Positions 44,784 through 54,966 are shown, counted from the stretch's first letter. The stretch: DNA of 64,000 nt from Deltaproteobacteria bacterium (GCA_019307815.1 JAFDIV010000004.1:64501-128500), one strand, 5' to 3'. Notes: a model not told the origin generated them from the letters alone. Translations and numbers: made by a program.

Positions 44784-46835
44784 TCAAAACTCCACGAAGT
44801 CCCCGTCCTCTGCTTCCTCAACATCTTCCATTGGGATGATGTTTTCAGGTTTCTTTTCCTGGAGAGACTGGACCTTTTGAGGAGCCCTCTTCTGCTGGGC
44901 CCGGCTCTTCTTTGCGGCGATCCTCTTCTTCCCCAGGCTAACCACACTCTTCCTGCCGTCAGTCCCTGTAAGCTTGAACATCCCCACCATGGCATTCAGC
45001 TCCTGGGCCTGGCTACTCATTTCTTCAGCGGCCGAGGCGGTTTCCTCTGCATCGGCTGCATTCTGCTGCACCACTTTATCCATCTCGGCCACGGCAGTAT
45101 TTACCTGGCCTATGCCCTGAGCCTGTTCATTGGAGGCAGCCGCAATCTCGTCAACAAGCTCACCTACCTTCATGGCCCTTTCCGCTACTTCATTGAATTC
45201 GTCATTCGTCTTTTCTACAAGGTCTGTCCCGCCTTTAACTTTTTTTACCGTGCCTTCGATCAGGTCAGCGGTGTTTTTGGCCGCTTCAGCCGAGCGCATG
45301 GCCAGGTTTCGCACCTCGTCTGCCACCACCGCGAATCCTGCTCCGGCCTCACCTGCCCTTGCCGCCTCTACCGCAGCATTGAGTGCCAGGAGATTAGTCT
45401 GGAAAGCTATCTCATCGATGGTCTTGATGATCTTCTGCGTCTCCTCGCTCGCCGCCGAGACCTCGCGCATGGACTTTGTAAGCTCCTCCATGGATTCTTT
45501 GGCCCGCTTCACACTTTGAGAGGCCTCTTTCATCATGTTATTCGCCTCGCTAGCATTATCTGCATTCTGTTTCGTCATTGAGGAGACCTCTTCAAGGGCT
45601 GAAGATGTTTCCTCCAACGAGGATGCTTGCTCGGAGGCGCCTTCGGCCAAGGACTGGCTGGAAGAAGATACCTGTGCTGAGGCTGCAGCCACCTGTTCTG
45701 CCGCAGCAGTAACCTGATTCAGGGCGTCATTCATATTTTCCATAACCATATTGATGTTCTGTTTCATCTTTTCAAATGCACCGTGGTATTGACGCTCTAA
45801 CCTCTGGGTAAGATCTCTGTTGGCAGCTGCCTGCAACACCCTTCCTCCGTCCTCCTCAATGAGCCCTCGCAGCGCATCAATAAGTCCATTAATATTGTTC
45901 TTGATCTCGTTAAAGTCTCCTTTGTACTCGTCTGTGATCTCCTCAGGAATATCTCCCTTGGAGATCCGATCTATATATTCTGCTGCTACATTAAGGGGAC
46001 CAATCACCGCATCCAACACCTCGTTGAGCCCATGGACCATGCCGGCTATATCCCCCTTGAATCGACTTGCATCCCCCCTAGCATCCAGCTTGCCATTGAC
46101 AGCATCAGCCTTGAGCTGCTCTAACACCTCTTGGACCCCCTGAAGCTGCTCTCCAAGCTCATTGCAGGCCACCTTGAGAACTTCATAGTCGCCCTTATAA
46201 TCATTGACGACCCGCGCTTTGAGATCGCCTGCAGCCATCTTGTCCAGCACTGAGCCAACATCCCTCATGGGCACCACTATCCCCTCTGCAGTCTGGTTAA
46301 GACCCTGTACAATGGTGGACCAAGCCCCGTTGAAACGGGAAACATCCGCACGTGTGTCCAGCTCACCGTTGGCTGCGGCCTTCTCCATCCTGGCTGCTTC
46401 ATTGATCAAGTCGTTCAGCGCATCAATAAGTCCATTAATATTATTCTTGATCTCGTTAAAGTCTCCTTCGTACTCATCCGTAATCTTCTCAGGAATATCT
46501 CCTTTGGAGATACGGTCAACGTACTCGTCTGTTAGGTTGATAGGCTGAACAAGGGCATCGATCATCTCGTTGATACCTTCAAGGATCTTTCGATTTGTGC
46601 CAGTTACCGCATTCACGTCCGCCCTTGCATCCAAACGGCCTGCCCTTATTGACTCCAATAAACCTTCAAATTCTTCGAATAATCTGCCGTTTCCATTTGA
46701 GCCTTTTTTGCTTCTTGTCTTTTTTGCTTGGCTTTGCTCAATGGAATCACCAGATGCAATCCCCATTCCCATGTCCTCGCTTTTCTTTCTCATTTTTTTA
46801 TTCCTCCCTTCTCCTTCGTTTATTTTTTGAGGCAT
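44784..46835 (-). CDS. Soluble chemoreceptor (MCP) with tandem HAMP-like repeats
   Basis: 683 residues with no membrane helix, so cytoplasmic. Residues about 45-370 are a ladder of HAMP-like units with repeats such as '[20 protein letters not shown]'. The MCP signalling domain follows, with the conserved hairpin '[20 protein letters not shown]'. The tail, after a basic linker, ends in 'EDGDFVEF', an aromatic-xx-F C-terminus like the CheR/CheB tether of some receptors. The start ATG is preceded by AGAGAGG. It is the only receptor in the cluster, so the system likely senses an internal signal or a partner protein. It differs from Tar-like receptors in lacking a ligand domain. Confidence 0.92.
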   Translation of the reverse strand: MPQKINEGEGRNKKMRKKSEDMGMGIASGDSIEQSQAKKTRSKKGSNGNGRLFEEFEGLLESIRAGRLDARADVNAVTGTNRKILEGINEMIDALVQPINLTDEYVDRISKGDIPEKITDEYEGDFNEIKNNINGLIDALNDLINEAARMEKAAANGELDTRADVSRFNGAWSTIVQGLNQTAEGIVVPMRDVGSVLDKMAAGDLKARVVNDYKGDYEVLKVACNELGEQLQGVQEVLEQLKADAVNGKLDARGDASRFKGDIAGMVHGLNEVLDAVIGPLNVAAEYIDRISKGDIPEEITDEYKGDFNEIKNNINGLIDALRGLIEEDGGRVLQAAANRDLTQRLERQYHGAFEKMKQNINMVMENMNDALNQVTAAAEQVAAASAQVSSSSQSLAEGASEQASSLEETSSALEEVSSMTKQNADNASEANNMMKEASQSVKRAKESMEELTKSMREVSAASEETQKIIKTIDEIAFQTNLLALNAAVEAARAGEAGAGFAVVADEVRNLAMRSAEAAKNTADLIEGTVKKVKGGTDLVEKTNDEFNEVAERAMKVGELVDEIAAASNEQAQGIGQVNTAVAEMDKVVQQNAADAEETASAAEEMSSQAQELNAMVGMFKLTGTDGRKSVVSLGKKRIAAKKSRAQQKRAPQKVQSLQEKKPENIIPMEDVEEAEDGDFVEF
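45870..45980 (-). repeat. Internal duplication in the receptor gene, copy 1
   Basis: A stretch of about 110 bp encoding the '[18 protein letters not shown]' HAMP-like unit. It is nearly identical at the DNA level to 46416-46525, including silent positions. This points to recent duplication or gene conversion inside the gene. Confidence 0.7.
46416..46525 (-). repeat. Internal duplication in the receptor gene, copy 2
   Basis: Partner of 45870-45980, with only scattered substitutions over about 110 bp. Confidence 0.7.
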
Positions 46836-46860
46836 ATCTAAACCTCTCTAGGCTTTTCCA

Positions 46861-47397
46861 TTACGCATCTCCCTCTAAAATGCGCATCTCGCTGCTCCTC
46901 AGGCTCTCTCCCTCCTTGACCCCCAAAACCTTGTTGATATCAAGAAGGATCTTCACTCCGCCATCGGTCTTGGCCATAGCGCTTATGAATTCCGTGTCCA
47001 CCATACCACTAAAGGAAGGGGCTTCCTCTGTCTCTTCTGTCTTGATGTTCACCACCTCTGACACCGAATCCACTACCACCCCTATGGTTTCAGTGACCCC
47101 ATTTTTGTTTGCTTCCACAACCACGATACACGTCTGAGGGGTGTATTCCTTTTCCTCCATGCCGAATCTCAGTCTCAGGTCTACCACAGGAATGACTTTG
47201 CCCCGCAGGTTGATAACACCCTTGAAAAAAGTGGGTGTTCGGGGCACTGAGGTGATTGGCATCATCCCGATAATTTCCTTAACCTGGAGGATTTCAATCC
47301 CATAGTCTTCGCCAGCCAGTGTAAAAGTAAGGTATTTGCGCTCCCTTTCACCAATCTCACTATTGGAATAACCCTTAATTTCAGTTACCTGTCCCAT
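46861..47397 (-). CDS. cheW: CheW adaptor
   Basis: 178 residues from the ATG at 47397, chosen because AAGGAGGG lies just upstream; a longer frame to 47463 overlaps the kinase gene. A standard CheW fold: 'YLTFTLAGEDYGIEILQVKE', 'FFKGVINLRGKVIPVVDLRL', 'VVDSVSEVVNI'. It couples the receptor to CheA. Sits 16 bp after the kinase-receiver gene. Confidence 0.93.
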   Translation of the reverse strand: MGQVTEIKGYSNSEIGERERKYLTFTLAGEDYGIEILQVKEIIGMMPITSVPRTPTFFKGVINLRGKVIPVVDLRLRFGMEEKEYTPQTCIVVVEANKNGVTETIGVVVDSVSEVVNIKTEETEEAPSFSGMVDTEFISAMAKTDGGVKILLDINKVLGVKEGESLRSSEMRILEGDA

Positions 47398-47413
47398 TTC
47401 ACCCTCCTTCATC

Positions 47414-48460
47414 TCATTCTGTTTCAAGGGGTAAATCAATCCTAAATATTGTCCCTTTTCCAACCTTGCTCTTGACCTCTATTCTCCCATTCATACTTTC
47501 CACGATGTCCTTTACAACCGCCAGACCAAGTCCGTTTCCCTCTTTTTTGTCTGTAAAAAAGGGCTTGAAGATGGTGTCCAGCCGATTTTCGGGAATCCCA
47601 CACCCTGTATCACTTATGTAAACTGAAATGTAATTAGGAGTGCGTAATTCGGTCTTTACTATTATGCGTTTGTGGGCCTTTTCCTCCAACGCATCTATTG
47701 CATTCATGACAAGATTTTTAAACAGTTGCTCTATAGCAAATCTACTGCCTACCACCTGTACCTCTTTCTGAATAAATTCCTTGCCTACCTCAATGCCCTT
47801 GAACCTCACAAGACCATAAAAGCTGTCAATGGTCTCGTTCAGAACGGCATGAATCTCCACGCCTCCTTCCTTGACCTCGGTATTAAATGGCTTTCTCATA
47901 TCCAGGATATTCCTGTTTATCTCACCTATTCTGTGGACAGCATCGAGAATACCCTCGAAACATCGCCTAACAGTCTCTGTATCGTTTAGCTCAAGCATTC
48001 CCAACTCGGCTGCTCCGGTAATAGACATGAGAGGGTTGTTTATTTGGTGGACAATCTTAGGCACAAGCCGGAAAAACCAACTAACGTTCATACCCCTCAC
48101 GGTCTGGATCGTGACCCTTTTTATCTCCATCTCAAGCTGATCAAGCGTAAAAGGCTTCTCAAGAAATCCATCACATTTATTATGCAGGGCCTCAATCGCA
48201 ATATCCTTATCTGCATAAGCCGTCATCATAATTACAGGGACATGGGGCCTCTTCTGTCTTACTGCCTTTAAAAGTTCCACGCCATCCATACCGGGCATTA
48301 GATAGTCTGTGAGAACGAGATGAATGCTTTCCTGCCGGTCTATAAACCCGAGCGCTTGAGTGGCACTTGTACTCTCCAATACCCTGAACCCCTTAGACCT
48401 GAGCGCAATGCTCAGGCTTTGGAGATCTTGTTTTTCGTCATCAACAATCAGCACCCTCAT
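47414..48460 (-). CDS. Receiver-histidine kinase hybrid
   Basis: 348 residues. An N-terminal receiver (1-120: 'VLIVDDEKQDLQSL', 'LVLTDYLMPGMDG', 'GFLEKPF') is joined to a kinase core with acceptor His in 'KIVHQINNPLMSITG' and ATPase boxes ('NLVMNAIDAL', 'DTGCGIPE', 'GNGLGLAVV'). The receiver-first order suggests phosphorylation of the receiver tunes the kinase. It opens the chemosensory cluster upstream of cheW. Confidence 0.9.
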   Translation of the reverse strand: MRVLIVDDEKQDLQSLSIALRSKGFRVLESTSATQALGFIDRQESIHLVLTDYLMPGMDGVELLKAVRQKRPHVPVIMMTAYADKDIAIEALHNKCDGFLEKPFTLDQLEMEIKRVTIQTVRGMNVSWFFRLVPKIVHQINNPLMSITGAAELGMLELNDTETVRRCFEGILDAVHRIGEINRNILDMRKPFNTEVKEGGVEIHAVLNETIDSFYGLVRFKGIEVGKEFIQKEVQVVGSRFAIEQLFKNLVMNAIDALEEKAHKRIIVKTELRTPNYISVYISDTGCGIPENRLDTIFKPFFTDKKEGNGLGLAVVKDIVESMNGRIEVKSKVGKGTIFRIDLPLETE

Positions 48461-48854
48461 GGGTTGTCCCTTTGTATCCCTTGACGCCCGAGAACAATTC
48501 CCCTCCCCCTGACTTTTCCTTGCAAAGTGAAAGCGCCCTAATTATTTTCTTTCCGCCCACTTTCAAGGAGGCCGGAAAGAGAGGGGAATTTGTCATGAGC
48601 CTGCTGCCAATTTTGTGCCAATATGTAGCAATCCGCTTAAATCATTGATATTAGAATGGATACCTTGAAACGGCAGATAAAGATAAATTTGGCAAATGGT
48701 GGTATATCTTGTAGCAGGAGTTTGTCGCTGAGAGGTTGAAAAACCCCGTGGGGCAAGGGCATGGAGGCCTTGTTACAGATTGGACCGGTTGTTATGCTTT
48801 ATAACACCCTTTGTTTCCCCATAAGGGAAGGGCCAAAGGGTCGGGCAGGTATGT
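48461..48854. other. Intergenic region without recognised genes
   Basis: 394 bp between two minus-strand operons. It contains a small hairpin GTTAT-GCTTT-ATAAC (about 48791-48805) and a CCCC/GGGG pair near 48743-48757 that may terminate the NtrC operon. No open frame with a ribosome binding site. No convincing promoter hexamers. Confidence 0.45.
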
Positions 48855-50300
48855 TTATTCGGATGATGGTCTGACGTTGGAGCTTTGCATTGTCTTCAGA
48901 TTCCTTGCTAAACGCTGCCGCGATATCCCCAGCATCTGTGCCGCCATAGATTGATTGCCCCTGGTGCGCTTCATCGCCTCGGAAATAAGCAGTCGGGTAG
49001 CTTCTTCGATGGTAGGTAAATGCTTACCTGAGAGAAAGCTTAGACCAGGACTCATGGCATGGTGCGAATAGACCGCTGCACCTGATTTACCACTCCCTTC
49101 CATACGCATTTTGAATCGCTTCATTGAGAGGATTTTTGATCGATGGGCCCCCACGGCATCGTACACCATTGTGCGTAGCTCCCTTATATTGCCAGGAAAG
49201 GAGTAATTATTCAGGAGCAAGAGCAACTCATCCGGATATGCTGGCTTGGCCTTGCCAAGGTCTTCCGCAGCTTGTTCCAGGAAATGATCTAAGAGCAAAG
49301 GTAGATCATCTAATCGCTCACGCAATGGGGGAATATGAATATGATGTGTACAAAGCCGATAGTAGAGGTCCTTTCGAAAAACTCCAGAATCCCGGAGACC
49401 TTTCAGATCCCTATTTGTAGTCACGATAATGCGAGCATTACACGTCTTGGCCAAATCTGATCCTAAAGGGTAGTATTCGCCCTCTTGTAACAACCTGAGT
49501 AGCTTTATCTGAGAATGGGGATTCAAATCACCAACCTCATCTAACAAGAGAGTTCCGCCATCCGCACGATCCACCATTCCCTTTCGAGTCCCCTCAGCAC
49601 CAGTGTAAGCTCCTTTTACATGGCCAAACAGGGTATCTGAAAAGATATTGTCATCCAAACCTGCCACATTCACCCCAATAAATTCACCTATCCTTCCGCT
49701 TAACCTGTGTATCGCTCTGGCCATCAGTTCCTTGCCGACACCCGTCTCGCCTGTAATGAGAACCGGTTCGGGACTGGGAGCAATGCATTCGGCATAGCGG
49801 AAAAGGGAAAGCATGATATGATTCCTCGTAATAATGTCAGAAAAGGCATCTGACCGTTCAATGTCCTTGTCAATGAGGCTTTGTCTCAGAACTTGCACCT
49901 GGCTCCGCAACTCTCTAAGTTCTATAGCCCTCTTAACCCCCGAGACCAGACGGCTCTTCTCCACTGGCTTTACCATGTAATCAAAAGCCTTCGCCTTCAT
50001 GCACTTGACCGCCGTCTCTATTTCCGTGTTTCCGGTTACAATTATTACAGGTATATGTGGATATTCCCCAGTGATTCGCGACAGTAACTCCTCTCCAGAG
50101 ATGTAAGGCATGGTAAGGTCAAGTAGTATCAGCTCTGGCTCTTGGCGGGAGAGTAGTCCTTCAACATCTCGGGAGTCCTGGCAAGTCAATATGTTATTGA
50201 CGCTCTCTGAACGAAGAGCGATACTGAAACTTCTCAAAATTTCCTTTTCATCATCTACGATTAAAACAGGGTTCAATGGAAAAAGGCCTTTTTGGTTCAT
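48855..50300 (-). CDS. NtrC-family sigma-54-dependent response regulator
   Basis: 481 residues. Receiver (1-125: 'VLIVDDEKEILRSF', 'LILLDLTMPYISG', 'DYMVKPVEKS'), AAA+ ATPase with Walker A 'GETGVGKE', the sigma-54 contact loop as GAYTGA and Walker B 'TLLLDEVGDL', then a Fis-type HTH ('NQSMAAQMLGISRQRLARNL'). It activates sigma-54 promoters after phosphorylation, probably by the kinase encoded 3 bp upstream. The only sigma-54-like site I found is at 5407, a long way off. Confidence 0.94.
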   Translation of the reverse strand: MNQKGLFPLNPVLIVDDEKEILRSFSIALRSESVNNILTCQDSRDVEGLLSRQEPELILLDLTMPYISGEELLSRITGEYPHIPVIIVTGNTEIETAVKCMKAKAFDYMVKPVEKSRLVSGVKRAIELRELRSQVQVLRQSLIDKDIERSDAFSDIITRNHIMLSLFRYAECIAPSPEPVLITGETGVGKELMARAIHRLSGRIGEFIGVNVAGLDDNIFSDTLFGHVKGAYTGAEGTRKGMVDRADGGTLLLDEVGDLNPHSQIKLLRLLQEGEYYPLGSDLAKTCNARIIVTTNRDLKGLRDSGVFRKDLYYRLCTHHIHIPPLRERLDDLPLLLDHFLEQAAEDLGKAKPAYPDELLLLLNNYSFPGNIRELRTMVYDAVGAHRSKILSMKRFKMRMEGSGKSGAAVYSHHAMSPGLSFLSGKHLPTIEEATRLLISEAMKRTRGNQSMAAQMLGISRQRLARNLKTMQSSNVRPSSE

Positions 50301-50303
50301 CCC

Positions 50304-51839
50304 TTATCTCTCCATTAGGTTCCTAATTTCTTCTAAGAAATTGGAGAGCTTAAATGGCTTGACAACTATATGCCCAAAGCCCATATCCCGTAATTCCTCT
50401 ACCTTGGAGGAATCTGCATAGCCCGTTACAATCAAAACTTTTATTTGGGACAGTTCGCTCCGGTCTTTGATCAATTTACATACCTCCACCCCATCCATGC
50501 CTGGCATCATGATATCCAATACTAGGAGGTCGGGTGGATCCTGACCGATTTTAACACACGCCTCCACGCCATTGGAGACAGTCTCAACCCTAAACCCTCC
50601 ACAGGCCTCAAGGGCCTCTCGCATACTATCTCTAAACGCCTCCTCATCATCTGCGATCAGAACCTTCACTCTCTTCTTTGACGCCTCCGTAGGCAGGACA
50701 ACCCTAAATACGCTGCCTTCCCCTTTTTTACTCGAAACCAAAATTTCGCCTCCGTGATCCCTAACAATCTTTTCACTGACCGCAAGACCCAGGCCAGTTC
50801 CTTCCCCTGGCTGCTTGGTACTGAAAAAGGGGGCCATAATTTGTGCAATCACCTCTTGATCTATACCTTCCCCTTCATCAGCTACCTCAATCACCACAGC
50901 ATCTTTTTCTTCATTATAATAGCTAGACACCTTAATTGCCTGGTCCTTATTTGTAAGGGCTTGACAGGCGTTCTGAATAAGGTTTATTATTATTTGTTCA
51001 AGCTTCTGCCTATTCCCCTTTAAAAGGGGTAACTTGGTACCATAGCAAACCTGGAAATTTTTGGTGGACCTTTTGATCATATTATTCAAGAGAGTTATTG
51101 CGCTTTTGATAACATCATTAATGTTCACAGGCCCGTTCATCTCACCCCCATTAAGACGCGCGTAGTTTCTTAGATCCTCCACAATCCGCTGGATCCGCCT
51201 GCTCCCTTCTTCAATACCGGATAATAAGTGGGGAATCTCTTGTCTTATTTCGTTATAAGGGAGCCCTGCTATTGTGAAGTCTCTATCCCGTTGGTAATAC
51301 TGATCTAATATGGGAATGGCGTCATTCCAGGCCTCTTTCAAAATAGGAGTGTTAAGCATAATGAAATTGTTAGGGTTATTAATTTCATGAGCAACCCCTG
51401 AAACCAGGACACCCAGAGAAATCATCTTGTCGGCATGCACTAGCTCTTTCTGGATATACCATTCCCTCTGAGCTAGCCCGCTCATATCTCTTACTACCCC
51501 TATCAGCCCAATAACTTCATCATCATGGATTAAAGGGGCGGCAGTAAGTTCTACCCTTTTTCTCGCTCCATCCTTTGAAATAAATTCATACCTAGGTGAA
51601 GATACATATTCTCCTTCCAGCACTCGCATTAAATCCGATTGAAAAGCGGGAACGTATTCCGGGGCCAAGATTCCCAGGTCCATAAACTTATGGCCTACAA
51701 GCTCTTCGGGCCTGTACCCCAACATCTTTTCTATAGATGGAGACACGGTCATAATTGTCAGGTCAGTTTTTACAGAATAGATTACATCTATTATTTCTGT
51801 TACTTGTAACTCACTTATTCCTGTGCGAGGCATTACCAA
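50304..51839 (-). CDS. Hybrid sensor kinase, partner of the NtrC-type regulator
   Basis: 511 residues: a PAS domain (about 10-130), HisKA with His in 'SGVAHEINNPNNF', HATPase_c ('NLIQNACQALTN', 'GTGLGLAVSEKIV') and a C-terminal receiver ('VLIADDEEAFRDSM', 'LLVLDIMMPGMDG', 'HIVVKPFKL'). No membrane segment. The gene ends 3 bp before the NtrC-type regulator, so they are one operon and a likely phosphorelay. Confidence 0.93.
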   Translation of the reverse strand: MVMPRTGISELQVTEIIDVIYSVKTDLTIMTVSPSIEKMLGYRPEELVGHKFMDLGILAPEYVPAFQSDLMRVLEGEYVSSPRYEFISKDGARKRVELTAAPLIHDDEVIGLIGVVRDMSGLAQREWYIQKELVHADKMISLGVLVSGVAHEINNPNNFIMLNTPILKEAWNDAIPILDQYYQRDRDFTIAGLPYNEIRQEIPHLLSGIEEGSRRIQRIVEDLRNYARLNGGEMNGPVNINDVIKSAITLLNNMIKRSTKNFQVCYGTKLPLLKGNRQKLEQIIINLIQNACQALTNKDQAIKVSSYYNEEKDAVVIEVADEGEGIDQEVIAQIMAPFFSTKQPGEGTGLGLAVSEKIVRDHGGEILVSSKKGEGSVFRVVLPTEASKKRVKVLIADDEEAFRDSMREALEACGGFRVETVSNGVEACVKIGQDPPDLLVLDIMMPGMDGVEVCKLIKDRSELSQIKVLIVTGYADSSKVEELRDMGFGHIVVKPFKLSNFLEEIRNLMER

Positions 51840-52407
51840 TCCTCTCCTCCTATGCCATGCCAGGTTGCTCGCTTTATTTGGGATACTTGGATATGAAACA
51901 AGTTCGCCTTATCTTTGTCCACAGTATAAAACTAACCATGGTATACCTCATTCTAAAAATTGAAACTTCATGGCCGTTGATCCAATGCCATTGTGAAACC
52001 GGATCCAACTGTCTCCTATCTAAGTATTCCGAACTATTTGACAAAGACGAATAACCCCTCTCCTTCCATCCAAAGGAGAGAAATCTCCACGGCATGGATA
52101 GAGGTGACGTGCGATTCTTTGTGAAATTTCTGAAGATTATAACCTCTTATTGAGGAAGGACAGAGATGTCAATCAGGAAAATCCTGATTTTTTTGTCAAA
52201 TGCAAAAATTTGTTTAGAACCTAATATCTGGTTGAAATCCAAGTGAAAAACGAAATAACAAAGGAAACTATTTTTATAGAGGGTTCCTTAGATCTAGGGA
52301 CTTAACAAGTTGTCCTTACAACACTTAAAATTCGTATTATTACAGTTAGTTATATATATTTCAGCTGGTAAAATGGGATATTGAGGATCAAAAGGTGGGA
52401 AATTTGC
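51840..52407. other. Intergenic region with structured-RNA features
   Basis: 568 bp, strongly AT-rich to the right. It lies between the end of the NarL-type regulator and the start of the hybrid kinase, both minus strand. It holds a GGAGA-GAAA-TCTCC hairpin (52075-52088) and a plus-strand terminator (52171-52194) with no plus-strand gene before it. No coding frame is convincing. Confidence 0.5.
52171..52194 (+). terminator. Orphan plus-strand intrinsic terminator
   Basis: Perfect 8-bp stem AATCAGGA / TCCTGATT with an AAA loop, directly followed by TTTTT on the plus strand. On the minus strand no U-run follows. No plus-strand gene precedes it, so it may end a small RNA. Confidence 0.6.
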
Positions 52408-53145
52408 TTAGGGAGTAATGATCTTTTTTCTGATCGCAAATCTAATAAGCTCCCCAACAGAATTTAACCCCATCTTTTGCATAATGTTATATTTGTGCGA
52501 CTCCACTGTCTTGGGGCTAATAAAAAGCAGCGATGCGATTTCTTTTGTGGATTTTCCCTCCGCAAGATGTCGAAATACCTCCTGCTCTCTCATACTCAGG
52601 TGTTCGAAAGGATCCTGACATCCGATCTTCTCCTCTATTTCACGTAGGTGCTCGCCTACTATATCAACGAATATCTTACTGAAATAGGTCGCCCCAGACA
52701 CAATTACCTTAATAGCTTGAACCAAGTCTGAATGAGGATCATCTTTTAATATATAGCCAGAGATTCCGATGCGCAAAAGCCGCGTAATATATTCCTTATC
52801 TGAGTACATGCTAAAGATCAAAACTTTAGTTTCGGGAAATTGCCTCTTTATCCTGGCTGTAGCCTCGATCCCGTTCATAATAGGCATAGAAATGTCCATG
52901 ATGACCACATCCGGTTTTAGGCTTTCGACCAGTTTTACGGCTCTTGCGCCATTAAGCGCTTCGCCTACTACATCAAATTCTTTCCAAGGCTCTAATATCC
53001 TCTTTACCCCCTCTATAACAACCTTTTGGTCATCTACAACAATAAGCTTTGTCTTGGACACCTTACCAGGTTGCTGGATTCCCTCTGAACTCATATCTAT
53101 CTCAGCGCGCACGCCCCGACTTCTCAAATCGGAATTTCTGCCCAT
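52408..53145 (-). CDS. NarL/LuxR-type response regulator
   Basis: 245 residues from the ATG at 53145 (AGAGG upstream), overlapping the kinase gene by 22 bp; a start at 53094 is also possible. Receiver ('LIVVDDQKVVIEGV', 'VVIMDISMPIMNG', 'GYILKDDP') plus a C-terminal LuxR HTH ('LSMREQEVFRHLAEGKSTKE', 'SPKTVESHKYNIMQKMGL'). It is coupled to the adjacent kinase and would act as a DNA-binding regulator. Confidence 0.92.
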   Translation of the reverse strand: MGRNSDLRSRGVRAEIDMSSEGIQQPGKVSKTKLIVVDDQKVVIEGVKRILEPWKEFDVVGEALNGARAVKLVESLKPDVVIMDISMPIMNGIEATARIKRQFPETKVLIFSMYSDKEYITRLLRIGISGYILKDDPHSDLVQAIKVIVSGATYFSKIFVDIVGEHLREIEEKIGCQDPFEHLSMREQEVFRHLAEGKSTKEIASLLFISPKTVESHKYNIMQKMGLNSVGELIRFAIRKKIITP

Positions 53146-54290
53146 ATCTGGGTTCCTCTTCCACGCCCGGAATCAAGAGAAAACCGCCCACCCACATGGA
53201 TAGCTCGCTCTTGCATAAGAAGCAGGCCAAGCGCACCCTTCTCGTTTTCACTCCACTTATCTTCCTCAAACCCATCGCCATCATCCTCAATGCTCAGCAA
53301 GACACGGTCCTCCGCCCCTATTAAGTTAATAAATACCTTTGTCGCATTTGCGTGTTTAACCGCATTGGCAATCGCCTCCTGAGCAATCCGGTAAAGGGCC
53401 AACTCTTTGTCAGGCGGAATTATTCTAGGTACATCTTTGGTAAATAAGAGTACCTCAAGACCGCTGTTCCGGGCGGTCTCTTCAGCTAGGCCCTTGATAG
53501 CCGGGACAATCCCAAGGGTATCAAGCATCCTGGGCCTTAACATATGGGCCCTCTCCTTAATTTCTCCCATTATCTTGGCCGTTCTCCGAATTGTGCTGCT
53601 GGCAACCTCTCTCAGCTCAAATTGGGCTGGTTTCAATCTTCGCACTAGATCTTCAAGCTCCATTTTCAGGCCAGTAAGACTTTCAGCAAGCTGTTCACAC
53701 ACATCCGTGACCATATGCTGACGCTCCCGCTCAACCCACTCGATAAGCCTCATACATAGTGCCTTCCTTCTATCCTGGTCTCTCAAGAGCTTTTCATTAC
53801 TTCTTTTCAGGGAATCATGACGTAGCTTCCGTTCGGTGATATCCATTGCTATCCCGTAAATGCCAATAAAATCCTTTGTGGTTGATGATCCAGTACAATC
53901 CTGTAATCCGAACGAGTGAAGCTGAACGTATAAATACCAGAGCTCAAAGGTTTTGTACTCTCCTCCTTCCTTAATTCGGAATCGCAGCTCCCGTCCCCTT
54001 ATAGACTGGGATCCTCCTACTGTCTCAGGAGGGGACCATCTTATTTTTCTACGATCTCCTTCCCAGACTAAACTGCTAAAAGGTCTTCCTTCAAATTCAG
54101 ATGGAGTGAAGCCTGTGAGCCTTTCCAATGCTCCACCAAGAAAGATGAAATTGCCTCGGGGATCCAATAAGTAGATGATACTAGGAGAAAACTCAACAAA
54201 GGCGCGATATTTTTTCTCAGAGAGCTTCAATTTCTTTACAAGATCTGAGGTAGCCAAGCCTTCATCCGTCACACTAGACCTATTCCCCAT
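53124..54290 (-). CDS. NarX/DegS-type kinase with Cys at the acceptor position
   Basis: 388 residues. A PAS domain (about 25-155) is followed by a HisKA_3-type dimerisation helix and an HATPase_c domain ('IAQEAIANAVKHANATKV', 'DGDGFEED', 'GALGLLLMQERA'). The HisKA_3 helix normally reads '..ARELHDxLAQ..'. Here it reads 'MVTDVCEQLAESL', so the acceptor His is Cys198 (codon 53697-53699). Autophosphorylation in the usual way is therefore unlikely. It may be a regulatory or phosphatase-type partner of the regulator it overlaps. Confidence 0.88.
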   Translation of the reverse strand: MGNRSSVTDEGLATSDLVKKLKLSEKKYRAFVEFSPSIIYLLDPRGNFIFLGGALERLTGFTPSEFEGRPFSSLVWEGDRRKIRWSPPETVGGSQSIRGRELRFRIKEGGEYKTFELWYLYVQLHSFGLQDCTGSSTTKDFIGIYGIAMDITERKLRHDSLKRSNEKLLRDQDRRKALCMRLIEWVERERQHMVTDVCEQLAESLTGLKMELEDLVRRLKPAQFELREVASSTIRRTAKIMGEIKERAHMLRPRMLDTLGIVPAIKGLAEETARNSGLEVLLFTKDVPRIIPPDKELALYRIAQEAIANAVKHANATKVFINLIGAEDRVLLSIEDDGDGFEEDKWSENEKGALGLLLMQERAIHVGGRFSLDSGRGRGTQIWAEIPI

Positions 54291-54883
54291 GCCATACCTC
54301 CATTCCTAAGGGCTGAAGATATCGACCTAAGCCAAACGAAAGCTCTTTTCAAATAAATATCGGAAGAATTGTCTTTCTTGATTATGATTATGATGTTTAA
54401 AGGAGCTTCCATTCCTAAAATTGGACCGGGGTTTACTATGAAAGCCGGCCTTTTGACAAAAATCACGTTTTAGATAAATACCTCCTCAGGTTTGGGGTAG
54501 GGCTTGAGGATGTTTTTACAAAAAAATCAAAGAAAGGAACTAATAAAAGCCCCTTTTTAATAATAGCATCAAGCCTATCTGATCCAAAGAATTGGATCGA
54601 ACATTTGAATTCCTTAAAATATTTTTACCACTTATAGCAGTCTCTTCGCAACAACTTACACAAGAGGGAGAGATAAGGGGGATTAATACCTCTTTTTGGG
54701 CTCTTGATTTCTGGAAGACTAAGCACTCAACTGCCTGCTCTCGCTTACTGCAGACAGATTTCCGGCAAATCTGGTAAACCGAGGAAAGATCGGGTTAGTG
54801 GGAAATAGTAGTTAAAATGCAGCTACAATGTAAATATTTGGGTTGCGAATTCCGGTTCTATGGTCTATAAGAAAGGCTTTGAT
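54291..54883. other. Long intergenic region without recognised genes
   Basis: About 590 bp, AT-rich, between the divergent kinase gene (-) and the glutaryl-CoA dehydrogenase gene (+). Short frames exist but none has a ribosome binding site or a recognisable product. No RNA gene seen. Confidence 0.5.
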
Positions 54884-54912
54884 TTGATCTATCTGGAATC
54901 TGTAAATTTAAT
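54884..54912 (+). promoter_or_regulatory. Candidate promoter of the glutaryl-CoA operon
   Basis: TTGATC (54884-54889) and TTTAAT (54907-54912) with a 17-bp spacer. The predicted start is about 50 nt before the ATG at 54967, which has AGGAGG upstream. Confidence 0.4.
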
Positions 54913-54966
54913 TTCAATTGTACATGGAGACAATAGAGTTTATATCAATCTAAGGAGGTAAGACTT

